A stretch of 40,042 nt of DNA from contig CAMLSI010000002.1 in NCBI GenBank assembly GCA_946482585.1, positions 1 to 40,042 on the forward strand, read 5' to 3'. The stretch comes from an uncultured Lysobacteraceae bacterium. GTDB lineage: Bacteria > Pseudomonadota > Gammaproteobacteria > Xanthomonadales > Rhodanobacteraceae. Of this stretch, positions 1-7,868 are shown in pieces; position 1 is the first letter of the stretch, and every line of letters starts with the position of its first letter. The notes beneath the pieces were generated by a model. That model saw nothing but the letters and a program-made list of their open reading frames with translations, was not told where the DNA came from and ran no database searches. The position numbers were made by a program, and so were the translations under genes.

Positions 1-230
1 TGCGCCCGATCCTACTGACCACGGGCGCGATGGTGCTCGGCGCACTGCCGCTCGCGATCGCGAGCGGTGCGGGCGCCGAAGCGCGGCATCAGATCGGCTG
101 GGTCATCGTCGGCGGCATGAGCTTCGGTACGCTGCTCACGCTGTTCGTCGTGCCGATGGTCTATATCCTGCTCGCGCGCAGGCACGTGCCGCACGAAGAC
201 TACGAAGCGGCGCCGGTGGCGGCGCATTGA
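1..230 (+). CDS. RND multidrug efflux permease, C-terminal fragment
   Basis: This is the last 76 residues of an inner-membrane RND (AcrB/MexB type) proton-driven drug exporter; the gene starts outside the window. The reading frame enters at base 3 and reads RPILLTTGAMVLGALPLAIA, the conserved segment before the last transmembrane helices. It is followed by GAGAEARHQIGWVIVGGM and the final hydrophobic helix GTLLTLFVVPMVYILLA, ending in a short charged tail. The family is clear from these C-terminal motifs. Substrate and exact subfamily cannot be judged from the fragment. The 226 bases after the stop contain no gene and no convincing terminator. Confidence 0.92.
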   Translation, partial: RPILLTTGAMVLGALPLAIASGAGAEARHQIGWVIVGGMSFGTLLTLFVVPMVYILLARRHVPHEDYEAAPVAAH

Positions 231-456
231 GGCACGCGGACCGGTCGATTGGGTACGGCATCCGGGAATCCTTTCCACCCGGGAGCCACGCGAGCAAAAA
301 CCGGAACACGAGGTAGAGCCGCCGGCGAAGCCCTACCTCGCGGTCTTGTCCCGATCGAAGAACCGCGATCGAAGGAATGTCGAGGCCGCTGCGGATCGCT
401 TCGGCATGGGTTTTTCGTTGAGCTTCGCCCGCGGCCCAAGCCAACCTGCGCAGGCA

Positions 457-1086
457 TCACCGTGAAACGACCGTCGTCAGCAACGCGCTGTCGAACATGG
501 CCTGCGGCGAGATCACGGTCTCGCGCAGCGGTATCGCCGCACCGTAGCGTTCGCGCAGTTTGGCCTTGACCGCGGAGTCGGTCAGATCGAAATCGGCGAG
601 CTGCCGGGTCTCGCCGATGCGCACGCCGAACGCGCGTTCGTAGGCTTTCCAGACGAGCTCGGAGCAGTAGATGCGCTCGTCGCTCCATTCGAAGGCGAGG
701 TCGTAGCGCCGGCCGGCCATCGCTTGCGCATGCTCGCGCAGGCGTGCCGTGCCGGCGGCATCGAGCCTCGCGTCCGCTTGATGCCAGCGCTTGACCACGT
801 AGCGGCCGTCTTCGCCGCGCGCGATCCACTGCGCGAACGGCGTGAACTTCACGGTCGAGACGGCCTCGAACACGTAGGGCTTTCCGTCGCGGTGCAGGAT
901 CAGCCCCATGTGGCTGTAGCGCGAATGCGTCGCGCGCTGGATCGCGATGCTTTGCGCCGAGCGCGAGGTGTGGAAGATGATGTCGCCGTCGCGCAGCGGA
1001 ACCTCCGCCGCGCCGGCGCAGGCGCTGAGCGCAGCCAACACGACGAGCGGCGCGAGAACGAATCGGATACGGGCGAACCAGATCAT
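457..1086 (-). CDS. YiiX-type permuted papain-like (NlpC/P60 clan) lipoprotein
   Basis: A 209-residue protein of the YiiX/DUF830 group, circularly permuted relatives of NlpC/P60 papain-fold enzymes that act on amide or lipid-linked substrates in the envelope. It begins with a signal peptide ending in a lipobox (LSAC, Cys23), so it is probably a lipoprotein. The catalytic pattern is visible: His59 in RYSHMGL, Glu74 in VFEA, and Cys141 in IYCSELVWKAYE. I chose the ATG at 1086 because GGAG lies 8 bases upstream; the frame is open to 1113 but has no better site there. Its start codon interlocks with that of the divergent hydrolase gene. Substrate unknown. Confidence 0.82.
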   Translation of the reverse strand: MIWFARIRFVLAPLVVLAALSACAGAAEVPLRDGDIIFHTSRSAQSIAIQRATHSRYSHMGLILHRDGKPYVFEAVSTVKFTPFAQWIARGEDGRYVVKRWHQADARLDAAGTARLREHAQAMAGRRYDLAFEWSDERIYCSELVWKAYERAFGVRIGETRQLADFDLTDSAVKAKLRERYGAAIPLRETVISPQAMFDSALLTTVVSR

Positions 1087-1945
1087 GCGCGACACTCCGG
1101 GATCGACGTTCAAACGGCGCTGGCTGCGACGATCGGGTCGCGTGCTCCTTCTCGCCGCACTCGCCTACGCCGGTTACTGCGCGTTCTTCTATACCGTACA
1201 GCGGCAGCTCTTGTTCCCGCTCGCCGACGGATCGCATCACCCGTTCCGCGTCGAGCTCGCCGCGCCCGCACGACTCGTCGAGCCGGCCGTATCGTTCGGC
1301 CGGGCGCGCGGCGTGTTCCTGCCGGGTCCGCCGGTACAGGCGCCAGCCTTGCTGTTCTTCCATGGCAATGGCGAAACCGTCGATCAGCACGTGCGCAGCT
1401 TCGATGCATTGCGTGCGCTGGGCCTGCACGTGCTGCTCGTCGAGCTGCCGGGCTATGCGGGCGCCGACGGCGAACCGAATTTCCAGAGCCTCGTCGAAGT
1501 ATCGACGGCAGCCTATGACTGGCTCGCGCAGCAGCCGCTCGTCGATCCGTCGCGCATCGTCGCGCTCGGCCGTTCGATCGGCGGCGCGCCGGCGGCCGAG
1601 CTGTCGCGTCACCGCTCGCTCGCGGCGCTGGTGTTGCTGTCGACGTTCGCGTCGACCGCGGACCTCGCGCGCGACCACTATCTGCCGCCCTGGCTCGTGC
1701 GCGATCCGTTCGACTCGGCCGCGCGCATCGCCGCGTTTCCGCAGGCCGTGCTGCTGATGCACGGCGACCACGACACGCTGATTCCGCCGGCGCACGCGCG
1801 CAAGCTGGCCGCGGCGTCGCCGCGCACGCGGCTGCATCGCGAAGCCTGCGGTCACAATGACTGTGCGTATTTCGACCGCGATTTCGCCCTGCTCGTTGGC
1901 GATTTCCTGCGCGCGCAGCGCGTGCTGGCGGCAGCGACGCCATGA
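1085..1945 (+). CDS. Membrane-anchored alpha/beta hydrolase (BEM46/ABHD13-like)
   Basis: A 286-residue serine hydrolase. An Arg-rich start followed by a hydrophobic segment (about residues 19-37) suggests an N-terminal membrane anchor. The fold motifs are the oxyanion HGNG near residue 93, the nucleophile elbow GRSIGG (Ser164), the acid in HGDHD (Asp230) and the catalytic His257 in CGHND. This arrangement resembles the BEM46/ABHD13 group, whose substrates are mostly unknown. The ATG at 1085 shares CATG with the divergent YiiX gene, and no strong ribosome binding site precedes it, so the start is less certain than the family. The stop overlaps the next gene by ATGA, indicating translational coupling. 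Confidence 0.85.
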   Translation: MRDTPGSTFKRRWLRRSGRVLLLAALAYAGYCAFFYTVQRQLLFPLADGSHHPFRVELAAPARLVEPAVSFGRARGVFLPGPPVQAPALLFFHGNGETVDQHVRSFDALRALGLHVLLVELPGYAGADGEPNFQSLVEVSTAAYDWLAQQPLVDPSRIVALGRSIGGAPAAELSRHRSLAALVLLSTFASTADLARDHYLPPWLVRDPFDSAARIAAFPQAVLLMHGDHDTLIPPAHARKLAAASPRTRLHREACGHNDCAYFDRDFALLVGDFLRAQRVLAAATP

Positions 1946-2559
1946 AAGTGTTCCGTCTGCCGTGGCGCCATCTTCGTGGCGCGCTGTTCGTGGTCACGCT
2001 CGCCGCCAGCGGTACCGCGGCCGCCGACCCGCCCGCATTTCCGGCGAACCTGCTCGCGGCCGCGGCGGCACAGGTCGGTGTGACCGTGACCTACGATCCG
2101 GCCTACACGCGCATCGCGTATCCGGGCGGCGATGTACCCGTCGATCGCGGCGTCTGCACCGACGTCGTGATCCGCGCCTATCGCGCGCTCGGCGTCGACT
2201 TGCAGAAACGCGTGCATGAAGACATGGCGCGCCACTGGCTGGCCTATCCGAAGCTCTGGGGACTGCGCGCACCGGACCGCAACATCGATCATCGCCGCGT
2301 GCCGAACCTCGCGACGTTTTTCGCGCGTCACGGCCGGTCGCTGCGCGTGAGCCAGACCGACGCTTCGCTCTACGCTGCCGGCGACATCGTGACCTGGCGC
2401 CTGCCGAGCGGCGTACCGCACATCGGCCTCGTGGCGGACGAGCGCCGCGACGGTCGCCCGCTGATCGTGCACAACATCGGCGCCGGCACGCAGATCGAGG
2501 ACGGGCTGTTCGCGTTCACGATAACCGGGCACTACCGGTTCGAGCCGGACAGCGACTGA
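1942..2559 (+). CDS. DUF1287 family secreted protein
   Basis: A 205-residue exported protein of the DUF1287 family, which has an NlpC/P60-like fold. A signal peptide runs to about residue 28 (AASGTAAA). The family pattern is seen in the segment VDRGVCTDVVIRAYRALGVD, with a candidate nucleophilic Cys, and in the later histidines of GVPHIGLVAD and LIVHNIGAGTQIED. It overlaps the hydrolase stop by four bases (ATGA), so the two are probably co-translated and both work on the envelope side. No substrate is known for the family; a peptidase or amidase role is only inferred from the fold. The 115 bases after it hold no gene. Confidence 0.8.
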   Translation: MKVFRLPWRHLRGALFVVTLAASGTAAADPPAFPANLLAAAAAQVGVTVTYDPAYTRIAYPGGDVPVDRGVCTDVVIRAYRALGVDLQKRVHEDMARHWLAYPKLWGLRAPDRNIDHRRVPNLATFFARHGRSLRVSQTDASLYAAGDIVTWRLPSGVPHIGLVADERRDGRPLIVHNIGAGTQIEDGLFAFTITGHYRFEPDSD

Positions 2560-2674
2560 GGGCGAGCAGGCGCAGACCCGAGAAGGAGCGCTCGCTGGTT
2601 TCTACGCACCATCCTCTGATTTCTCACGCCCGCTCGCGCCTCGAGGCGGCGGTTCGCCTCCGGCTCGCCGCAAC

Positions 2675-3832
2675 CTACGGTTTCGCAACGCAGTTCAGGC
2701 GCATGCGCGAGCCCCAGTGCACCGTGACCTTGCCTTTTTCGTCGTGGAATACGAGATCGTCAGCGGCATAGCGCGTGCCGGACGTGCCCGGGGCGATGTA
2801 GCGCGTGCCGTCCGAGCCGGGGGGGAGATAGAGCAGCGCCTGGCGTTTGCCCAAGGTCAGCGCGATCGCCTGAGGGTCGGTCTTGTAGACGACGGCGGTC
2901 AGCGGCAGCGTCTGGCCATCGCAGGCGTACGTCGCTGCGGGCGACGGCGCTGCGCTGCCCTGCCGGATCTGCAGTGCGACGAGACGCCGGCGATAGGACT
3001 CGCGGATACACGCGGTCGGATCGGGCGTCGTGCCGCAGCCGTTGCGCGTCGTGGTCCAGTTGTGCTGGTCGCTGCGCAGCTCTTCCGCGCGATTCTCGGG
3101 CTGCCCCTTGATCTCCTTCGCCAACGACGCCGCGACTTCGCGGTCGAGCGCGGCGAGTTCCGGCGACGCGCAAATGAGCTTCTCGGCATTCACCATCGCG
3201 ATTGCACATTTGAACGAAGGCGCATTTGCGCTGTCGACCACTTTAATGTTCCGGTCGTTCTGCTTGCGCGCGCTCTTCAGCGATTCCGCGTCGACCGTGT
3301 CGGCGACGCCGGTGGCGACCGGCTCGGTCAGGAGCTCGCCGCTGTTGGCCGATTCCGCCGCAATGATGACGTCGACGGGCTCCTTCGCGGGCACGATCAG
3401 CGGATCGCGCGCGTGCGGATTCTTCGGATAAGTCGTGCCGTCGAAGAACAGCTCGAGCATCGGCGCTTTCGAGCGGCCGCCGCGCACGTGGACGACGAGG
3501 TCGCGCCAGCCGGCGCTGCGCGCGAGGCCCACGCCGATCGGCAGATTCGTCGCCTCGATCGCCGAGACGCGCCGGTAGCCGTCCTTGCCTTCCGGCGCAT
3601 AGATCACGGTCATGCAACCGTTGCGCGCACAGGCCTTGCGGCCGGACAGGTGCACGACGACTTCCTCGCGGCCGTTGCCGTCGAGATCGATGCGGGCTTC
3701 GCGATAACGGGTCGGTTTCGACGCCGAACCGTAGGTTTTCCACAGATCGCGCTGCACGTCCGGCGGCAGTTCGGCCCGCGCGTTCGCGGCGGTCAGCAGC
3801 AACAGCGCGAGTGCGCCGAATCGGTAGTGCAT
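2675..3832 (-). CDS. Periplasmic protein with LprI-like and MliC-like lysozyme-inhibitor domains
   Basis: A 385-residue secreted protein. Residues 1-20 form a signal peptide cleaved after ANARA. Residues about 40-150 look like an FG-GAP/VCBS-type segment (ARIDLDGNGREEVVV). Residues about 206-288 match the LprI/DUF1311 domain with its cysteines (Cys209, 221, 266, 275) and the helix SPELAALDREVAASL. Residues about 301-383 match MliC (TYACDGQTLPLTAVVY to RMRLNCVAK, Cys304 and Cys381). MliC and LprI proteins protect bacteria against host or predator lysozyme, so this one may do so with two modules. The ATG at 3832 has AGGAG six bases upstream. Inhibitory activity is inferred. Confidence 0.8.
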   Translation of the reverse strand: MHYRFGALALLLLTAANARAELPPDVQRDLWKTYGSASKPTRYREARIDLDGNGREEVVVHLSGRKACARNGCMTVIYAPEGKDGYRRVSAIEATNLPIGVGLARSAGWRDLVVHVRGGRSKAPMLELFFDGTTYPKNPHARDPLIVPAKEPVDVIIAAESANSGELLTEPVATGVADTVDAESLKSARKQNDRNIKVVDSANAPSFKCAIAMVNAEKLICASPELAALDREVAASLAKEIKGQPENRAEELRSDQHNWTTTRNGCGTTPDPTACIRESYRRRLVALQIRQGSAAPSPAATYACDGQTLPLTAVVYKTDPQAIALTLGKRQALLYLPPGSDGTRYIAPGTSGTRYAADDLVFHDEKGKVTVHWGSRMRLNCVAKP

Positions 3833-3921
3833 GCGGTTCTCCTGGGTGTCCGAAGACGCAGAGGATAGCAATGCGCCGGCGTTTGCAGGACAAATCCGGC
3901 CCGCCGGCCGATCCGGGCTCG

Positions 3922-5646
3922 TTATTTCGCGAGCAGTTTCGCGCGCTCCGGTCGCGTCACCGGCACCTTGTCGGCATTGCAGCTGCCGGCGGCGCACAGC
4001 GTGCCGCGCAGCAGCGGTGCACTCTGCGCGATGATGTGGAAGATCACGTTCTGCTCGAGCTCGCCGTGGAATGCCTGTGCGCCGGGGCCGCGCGCGAAGA
4101 TCGCGACGTCTTCGCCGCCGTGGCTTTCGCTCATGAACGGCACGGCCGCTTCCTGCATGTAGTTCGGCGCCCCGGTATCGACCTTGGTCAGATCCGGGCG
4201 GCCGGCGGCCGGCTTGCCGAGGCTGCGGTAGTAGTGCGGATAGGTTTTCGGGCCCTCGGGCTGCTGGTCGCTCGCGCCGACGTACCCGGGGCCGTTGGCG
4301 TAGCCGAGCGTCGTGTACGGCAGCTTGTGCTGGTCGAGCGCGAGCGACGATCCCGCATCCTCGAAGTCCGATCCGCCGTGCACCAGGCCGAGGATGGGAT
4401 TGCCGCGCTGCGGATAGCCCGCGAAGGTCAAGGTGTGCGAGTGGTCGGCGGTGACGACGATCAGCGTGTCGGCCGCGTCGGTTTCGTCGAGCGCGGCCTG
4501 CACCGCATCGGAGAACGCGATCGTGTCGGTCAATGCGCGATAGGCGTTGCCGGCGTGATGGCCGTGGTCGATGCGGCCGCCTTCGACCATCAGGAAATAG
4601 CCCTTCGGGTTTTTCTTCAGGACGGCCAGCGCCTTGCGCGTCATCTCCGCGAGGCTCGGCTCGTCCGCGGCGACACGGCCGGTTTCGCCCGCAGGCGGAT
4701 TGACGCGGTCATGGTCGAAGCGCATGTGCGAGCGCTCGAACAGGCCGAGCAGGTGCGTGGTCTTCGCCGCGTCGATCGCGTCGAATTGTTCCTTGTTCCA
4801 CACGTACACAGCCCCCGGCCGCGCGGTCCACTGCGCGATCAGGTCGCGCTGGTCCAGGCGCTTGCCGGGCCGGCCCGGCTCTTCGGGATCGCGCTGCGTC
4901 GGCAGCATGAAATTCTCGCGGCCGCCGCCGAGCGCGACCTCGAGCCCGTCGCCGAACGGCTGCTCGACGAGCTGGCGCGCGAAGTCGGCGCAGTCGCCGC
5001 CCTTGGGCGACTGGCTCACGTCGACGTCGGACTCCCAGTTGCGCTCCGGCAGGTGGCCATACGTGGCGGCCGGCGTCGCGTGCGTGATCTTCGTCGTGGT
5101 GACGGCGCCGGTCGCCATGCCGGCGCGCTCGGCGAGTTCGAGCGCGGTCACGAGTTCCTGGCCGCGGCTCGACGCGCAGTCGGCGCGGTCCGCGGCCTGG
5201 CCGATGCCGATGAAGCCGGCCTTCGTTTTCACGCCGGTCATGATCGCGGTCATCGTGCCGGCGGAGTCCGGCGTCTGCGCATCGGTTTCGTAAGTGCGGC
5301 TCAGCGCCGTGTAGGGCAGCGTCTCGAACGCGAGGCGCGCGCTTTCGCCGTCCTTGCCCTCGCGCTGGCCCAGGAGGATGTGCGCCGCGGTGATCGTCGG
5401 AATGCTCATGCCGTCACCGAGGAACACGATCACGTTCTTCGCGCGCGGCGGTGTCGTGCCGACGTTCGCGTGCGCGGCCGCGGCACCGGCGGTGAACCAC
5501 CAGTCCGCGGTTTCCTGCTGCGGCCGCTGGATCTGCGGCACGGCGATCGTCCGTGTCGTCGCGGCACCGCCGGACGGCGCGGGCTGGCTCGCGCAGGCGG
5601 TCAGGACCAGGGCGACGGCGGCAGGCAGCAGGCGCAGTGCGTTCAC
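3922..5646 (-). CDS. phoA: Alkaline phosphatase, PhoA superfamily, lipoprotein
   Basis: A 574-residue phosphomonoesterase that releases phosphate from organic esters outside the cytoplasm. The start is a GTG at 5646, preceded by GGAG six bases upstream; a longer open frame has no such site. The N-terminus ends in the lipobox LTAC (Cys18), so it is probably lipid-anchored. Active-site landmarks are metal-binding Asp78 in FLGDGM, the phosphorylated Ser128 in DSAGTM, THATPAA, EGGRIDHGHHAG with its metal-binding Asp and His, TADHSHT, and ESHGGEDV near the end. It is divergent from the CpdB gene, and both would feed phosphate scavenging. No full Pho box was found between them. The symbol is given by family and may differ in orthology. 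Confidence 0.9.
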   Translation of the reverse strand: MNALRLLPAAVALVLTACASQPAPSGGAATTRTIAVPQIQRPQQETADWWFTAGAAAAHANVGTTPPRAKNVIVFLGDGMSIPTITAAHILLGQREGKDGESARLAFETLPYTALSRTYETDAQTPDSAGTMTAIMTGVKTKAGFIGIGQAADRADCASSRGQELVTALELAERAGMATGAVTTTKITHATPAATYGHLPERNWESDVDVSQSPKGGDCADFARQLVEQPFGDGLEVALGGGRENFMLPTQRDPEEPGRPGKRLDQRDLIAQWTARPGAVYVWNKEQFDAIDAAKTTHLLGLFERSHMRFDHDRVNPPAGETGRVAADEPSLAEMTRKALAVLKKNPKGYFLMVEGGRIDHGHHAGNAYRALTDTIAFSDAVQAALDETDAADTLIVVTADHSHTLTFAGYPQRGNPILGLVHGGSDFEDAGSSLALDQHKLPYTTLGYANGPGYVGASDQQPEGPKTYPHYYRSLGKPAAGRPDLTKVDTGAPNYMQEAAVPFMSESHGGEDVAIFARGPGAQAFHGELEQNVIFHIIAQSAPLLRGTLCAAGSCNADKVPVTRPERAKLLAK

Positions 5647-5792
5647 GGCAATCTCCGATCGAATTCGCGACGATAAGCCCGCAGTGTGACAGCGCCGCGG
5701 CGTCGCGGCCATCCGGCCGCAGCCTTGCGAGACATGCGACGGACGCGGGCCGATGCTAAGGTTCGCGCCCGACCCAGCCCCGTATCGACGCC

Positions 5793-7784
5793 ATGCCCCG
5801 TGTCCTGCTTGCCTTGAGTCTCGCTGCCGTCCTGACCGCCTGCGCCAGCAGCGGCGGCGGCAAAGGTCCCCGTCTCCAGGACGGTGCGCGCGCCGATGTC
5901 GCGCTGCTCGAAACGACCGATCTCCACGCGAACGTGCTGAGCTTCGACTACTTCAAAGGCATGGTCGACCCTACCCTGGGCTTCGAGCGCGTCGCGACCC
6001 TGATCCGCGAAGCGCGCCGGGAAAACCCGAACAGTTTCCTGTTCGACGACGGCGACACCATCCAGGGCACGGCGCTCTCGGACTATCAGGCGCTGGCCGA
6101 GCGCCTGCCGTGTTCGCAGAAGCTCGCGACCTACAAGGCGATGGATGCGATCGGCTACGACGCCGGTGCGATCGGCAATCACGAATTCAACTATGGCCTC
6201 GACTTTCTCGCCCAGGTCACCGGCACGCCGATCGCGGCCGACGGCGTGAATTCGCAGCGCTGCCAGGGCCCGGCGTTTCCGCTGGTGCTGTCCAACGTAT
6301 TCGGCGCGCGCGACGGCACGCCGTTGTACCGGCCGTGGCTCGTCGTGGAGAAGACCATCACCGCCTATACGCCCGACGGCAGCGCGCTCAGCGTGCCGCT
6401 GCGCGTCGGTGTGCTCGGCTTCGCGCCGCCGCCGATCATCAAATGGGACAAACGCAACCTCGAAGGCAAGGTGACCGTGCTCGGCGTCGTCGAGGCGGCG
6501 CAGAAGTACCTGCCCGAACTGCGCGCTCAGAAAGTCGACTTGGTCGTCGCGGTATCACACGGCGGCCTGAATCCGTCGCCCTACAGCGCCGAGATGGAGA
6601 ACGCGAACTGGCATCTCGCCGCCGTCGAAGGAATCGACGCGATGCTGCTCGGCCATTCGCACGACACGTTCCCGAACGCGAGCAATCCGAAGTCCCGTTT
6701 CAACAGCATGCCCGAGGTCGACAACGAGCGCGGCTTCGTGCGCGGCGTCCCCGCCGTCATGGGCAGCTTCTGGGGCAAGGGCCTCGGCGTGATCAAGCTC
6801 GCGCTGACGCGGCGCGACGGCCGCTGGCAGATCGTCAAGGACAAGACGTTCAGCGAAGTGCGGCCGATCTGTCCCAAAGACGCCGAGTGCGTCGCGCCGG
6901 ATGCCGAGATCGCGAAGATCGTCGACACCGAGCATCGCGCGACCATGGCCTGGGTCGACACCGCGATCGGCCGGACCGAGTTCCACCTGAGCACCTACTT
7001 CGCCGACCAGGGCGACGTCAGCGCGCTCGGCGTCATCAATGCGGCGCAGCGCGCGTACACCGAGCAGTGGATCAAGAGCGAGCGACCCGATCTCGCGGGC
7101 ATACCGGTGCTGTCGGCCGCGGCCGCGTTCAAGGCCGGCTTCGCCGGTCCCGAAGACTACAGCGACGTGAAGCCGGGCAAAGTCACGATCAGGAGCGCGG
7201 CCGACCTGTACCTGTATCCGAACACGATCGCCGCGGTGAAGATCGACGGCGCAATCCTCAAGGGCTGGCTCGAGAAATCCGCCGAGCGCTTCAACCGCCT
7301 CGATCCGCAATCCGGTGAAGCGCAGGCACTCATCAACACGCGCGTGCCGTCCTACAACTTCGACGTGATCCAGGGCCGGATCAGCTACACCATCGATCTG
7401 TCGCGCGCGCCCGGCGAGCGCATCGTCAAGCTCGAGCACGCGGGCAAACCGGTAAAGCCCGACCAGCCGTTCATCGTCGCGACGAACAACTATCGCGCGA
7501 GCGGCAGCGGCAGCATTCCGGGCCTCGACGGCAAAAACATCGTGATGTCGATGGAAACGACGAATCGCGATGTCGTCATCGACTGGATCAAGGCGCACCC
7601 GTCGCTCACCCGCGACGCGATCGAAGCCAGCCCGGTGCACTTCGTGCCGCTGAAGCTCAAGACGCCGGCGACGTTCCGCTCGCGCGCGGGACAGGCCGCC
7701 GTGGCCAAGGCCAACGGCATCGTCGGCGTGCGCGAGATCAAGGACAACGGCGACGGCACGGCAACGTACAGTTTTTCGCCGTAA
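5793..7784 (+). CDS. cpdB: 2',3'-cyclic-nucleotide 2'-phosphodiesterase/3'-nucleotidase
   Basis: A 663-residue secreted enzyme that hydrolyses 2',3'-cyclic nucleotides and 3'-nucleotides to nucleosides and phosphate; E. coli CpdB is of similar length. The signal peptide ends in a lipobox (LTAC, Cys17), unlike the soluble periplasmic E. coli enzyme. The metallophosphatase motifs are in order: TTDLHAN (Asp43, His45), DDGDTIQG (Asp88), GNHEFNYG (Asn129, His130), VSHGG near 255 and LGHSHD near 287. A C-terminal 5'-nucleotidase domain follows, with the substrate-stacking region FIVATNNYRASGSG. It is probably expressed alone. A 7-bp hairpin without a T-run lies directly after the stop (7785-7804). 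Confidence 0.92.
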   Translation: MPRVLLALSLAAVLTACASSGGGKGPRLQDGARADVALLETTDLHANVLSFDYFKGMVDPTLGFERVATLIREARRENPNSFLFDDGDTIQGTALSDYQALAERLPCSQKLATYKAMDAIGYDAGAIGNHEFNYGLDFLAQVTGTPIAADGVNSQRCQGPAFPLVLSNVFGARDGTPLYRPWLVVEKTITAYTPDGSALSVPLRVGVLGFAPPPIIKWDKRNLEGKVTVLGVVEAAQKYLPELRAQKVDLVVAVSHGGLNPSPYSAEMENANWHLAAVEGIDAMLLGHSHDTFPNASNPKSRFNSMPEVDNERGFVRGVPAVMGSFWGKGLGVIKLALTRRDGRWQIVKDKTFSEVRPICPKDAECVAPDAEIAKIVDTEHRATMAWVDTAIGRTEFHLSTYFADQGDVSALGVINAAQRAYTEQWIKSERPDLAGIPVLSAAAAFKAGFAGPEDYSDVKPGKVTIRSAADLYLYPNTIAAVKIDGAILKGWLEKSAERFNRLDPQSGEAQALINTRVPSYNFDVIQGRISYTIDLSRAPGERIVKLEHAGKPVKPDQPFIVATNNYRASGSGSIPGLDGKNIVMSMETTNRDVVIDWIKAHPSLTRDAIEASPVHFVPLKLKTPATFRSRAGQAAVAKANGIVGVREIKDNGDGTATYSFSP

Positions 7785-7856
7785 GCGCCGCACGCGAGCG
7801 GCGCAGCGCGACGCGGCAATGCGCCCCAGGCACGCTGCATCGGCGGCATCGCGGGC

Positions 7857-7862
7857 TACACT
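7857..7862 (+). promoter_or_regulatory. Candidate -10 box for a leaderless ubiA transcript
   Basis: TACACT lies six bases before the ubiA ATG, and no Shine-Dalgarno sequence is present. At this distance transcription would begin at or next to the A of the start codon, giving a leaderless mRNA. The -35 region is weak, so this is a suggestion only. Confidence 0.35.
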
Positions 7863-7868
7863 CGCGCA

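Noticed and set aside
231..456. Short direct repeats of CGATCGAAG in the first intergenic gap
   Set aside because: Two near copies only, no wider pattern, no T-run and no gene signal.
5685..5692. CTGTCACA (minus strand) between the alkaline phosphatase and cpdB genes, like half a Pho box
   Set aside because: The second half-site 11 bases on is missing, so phosphate control is not supported by it.
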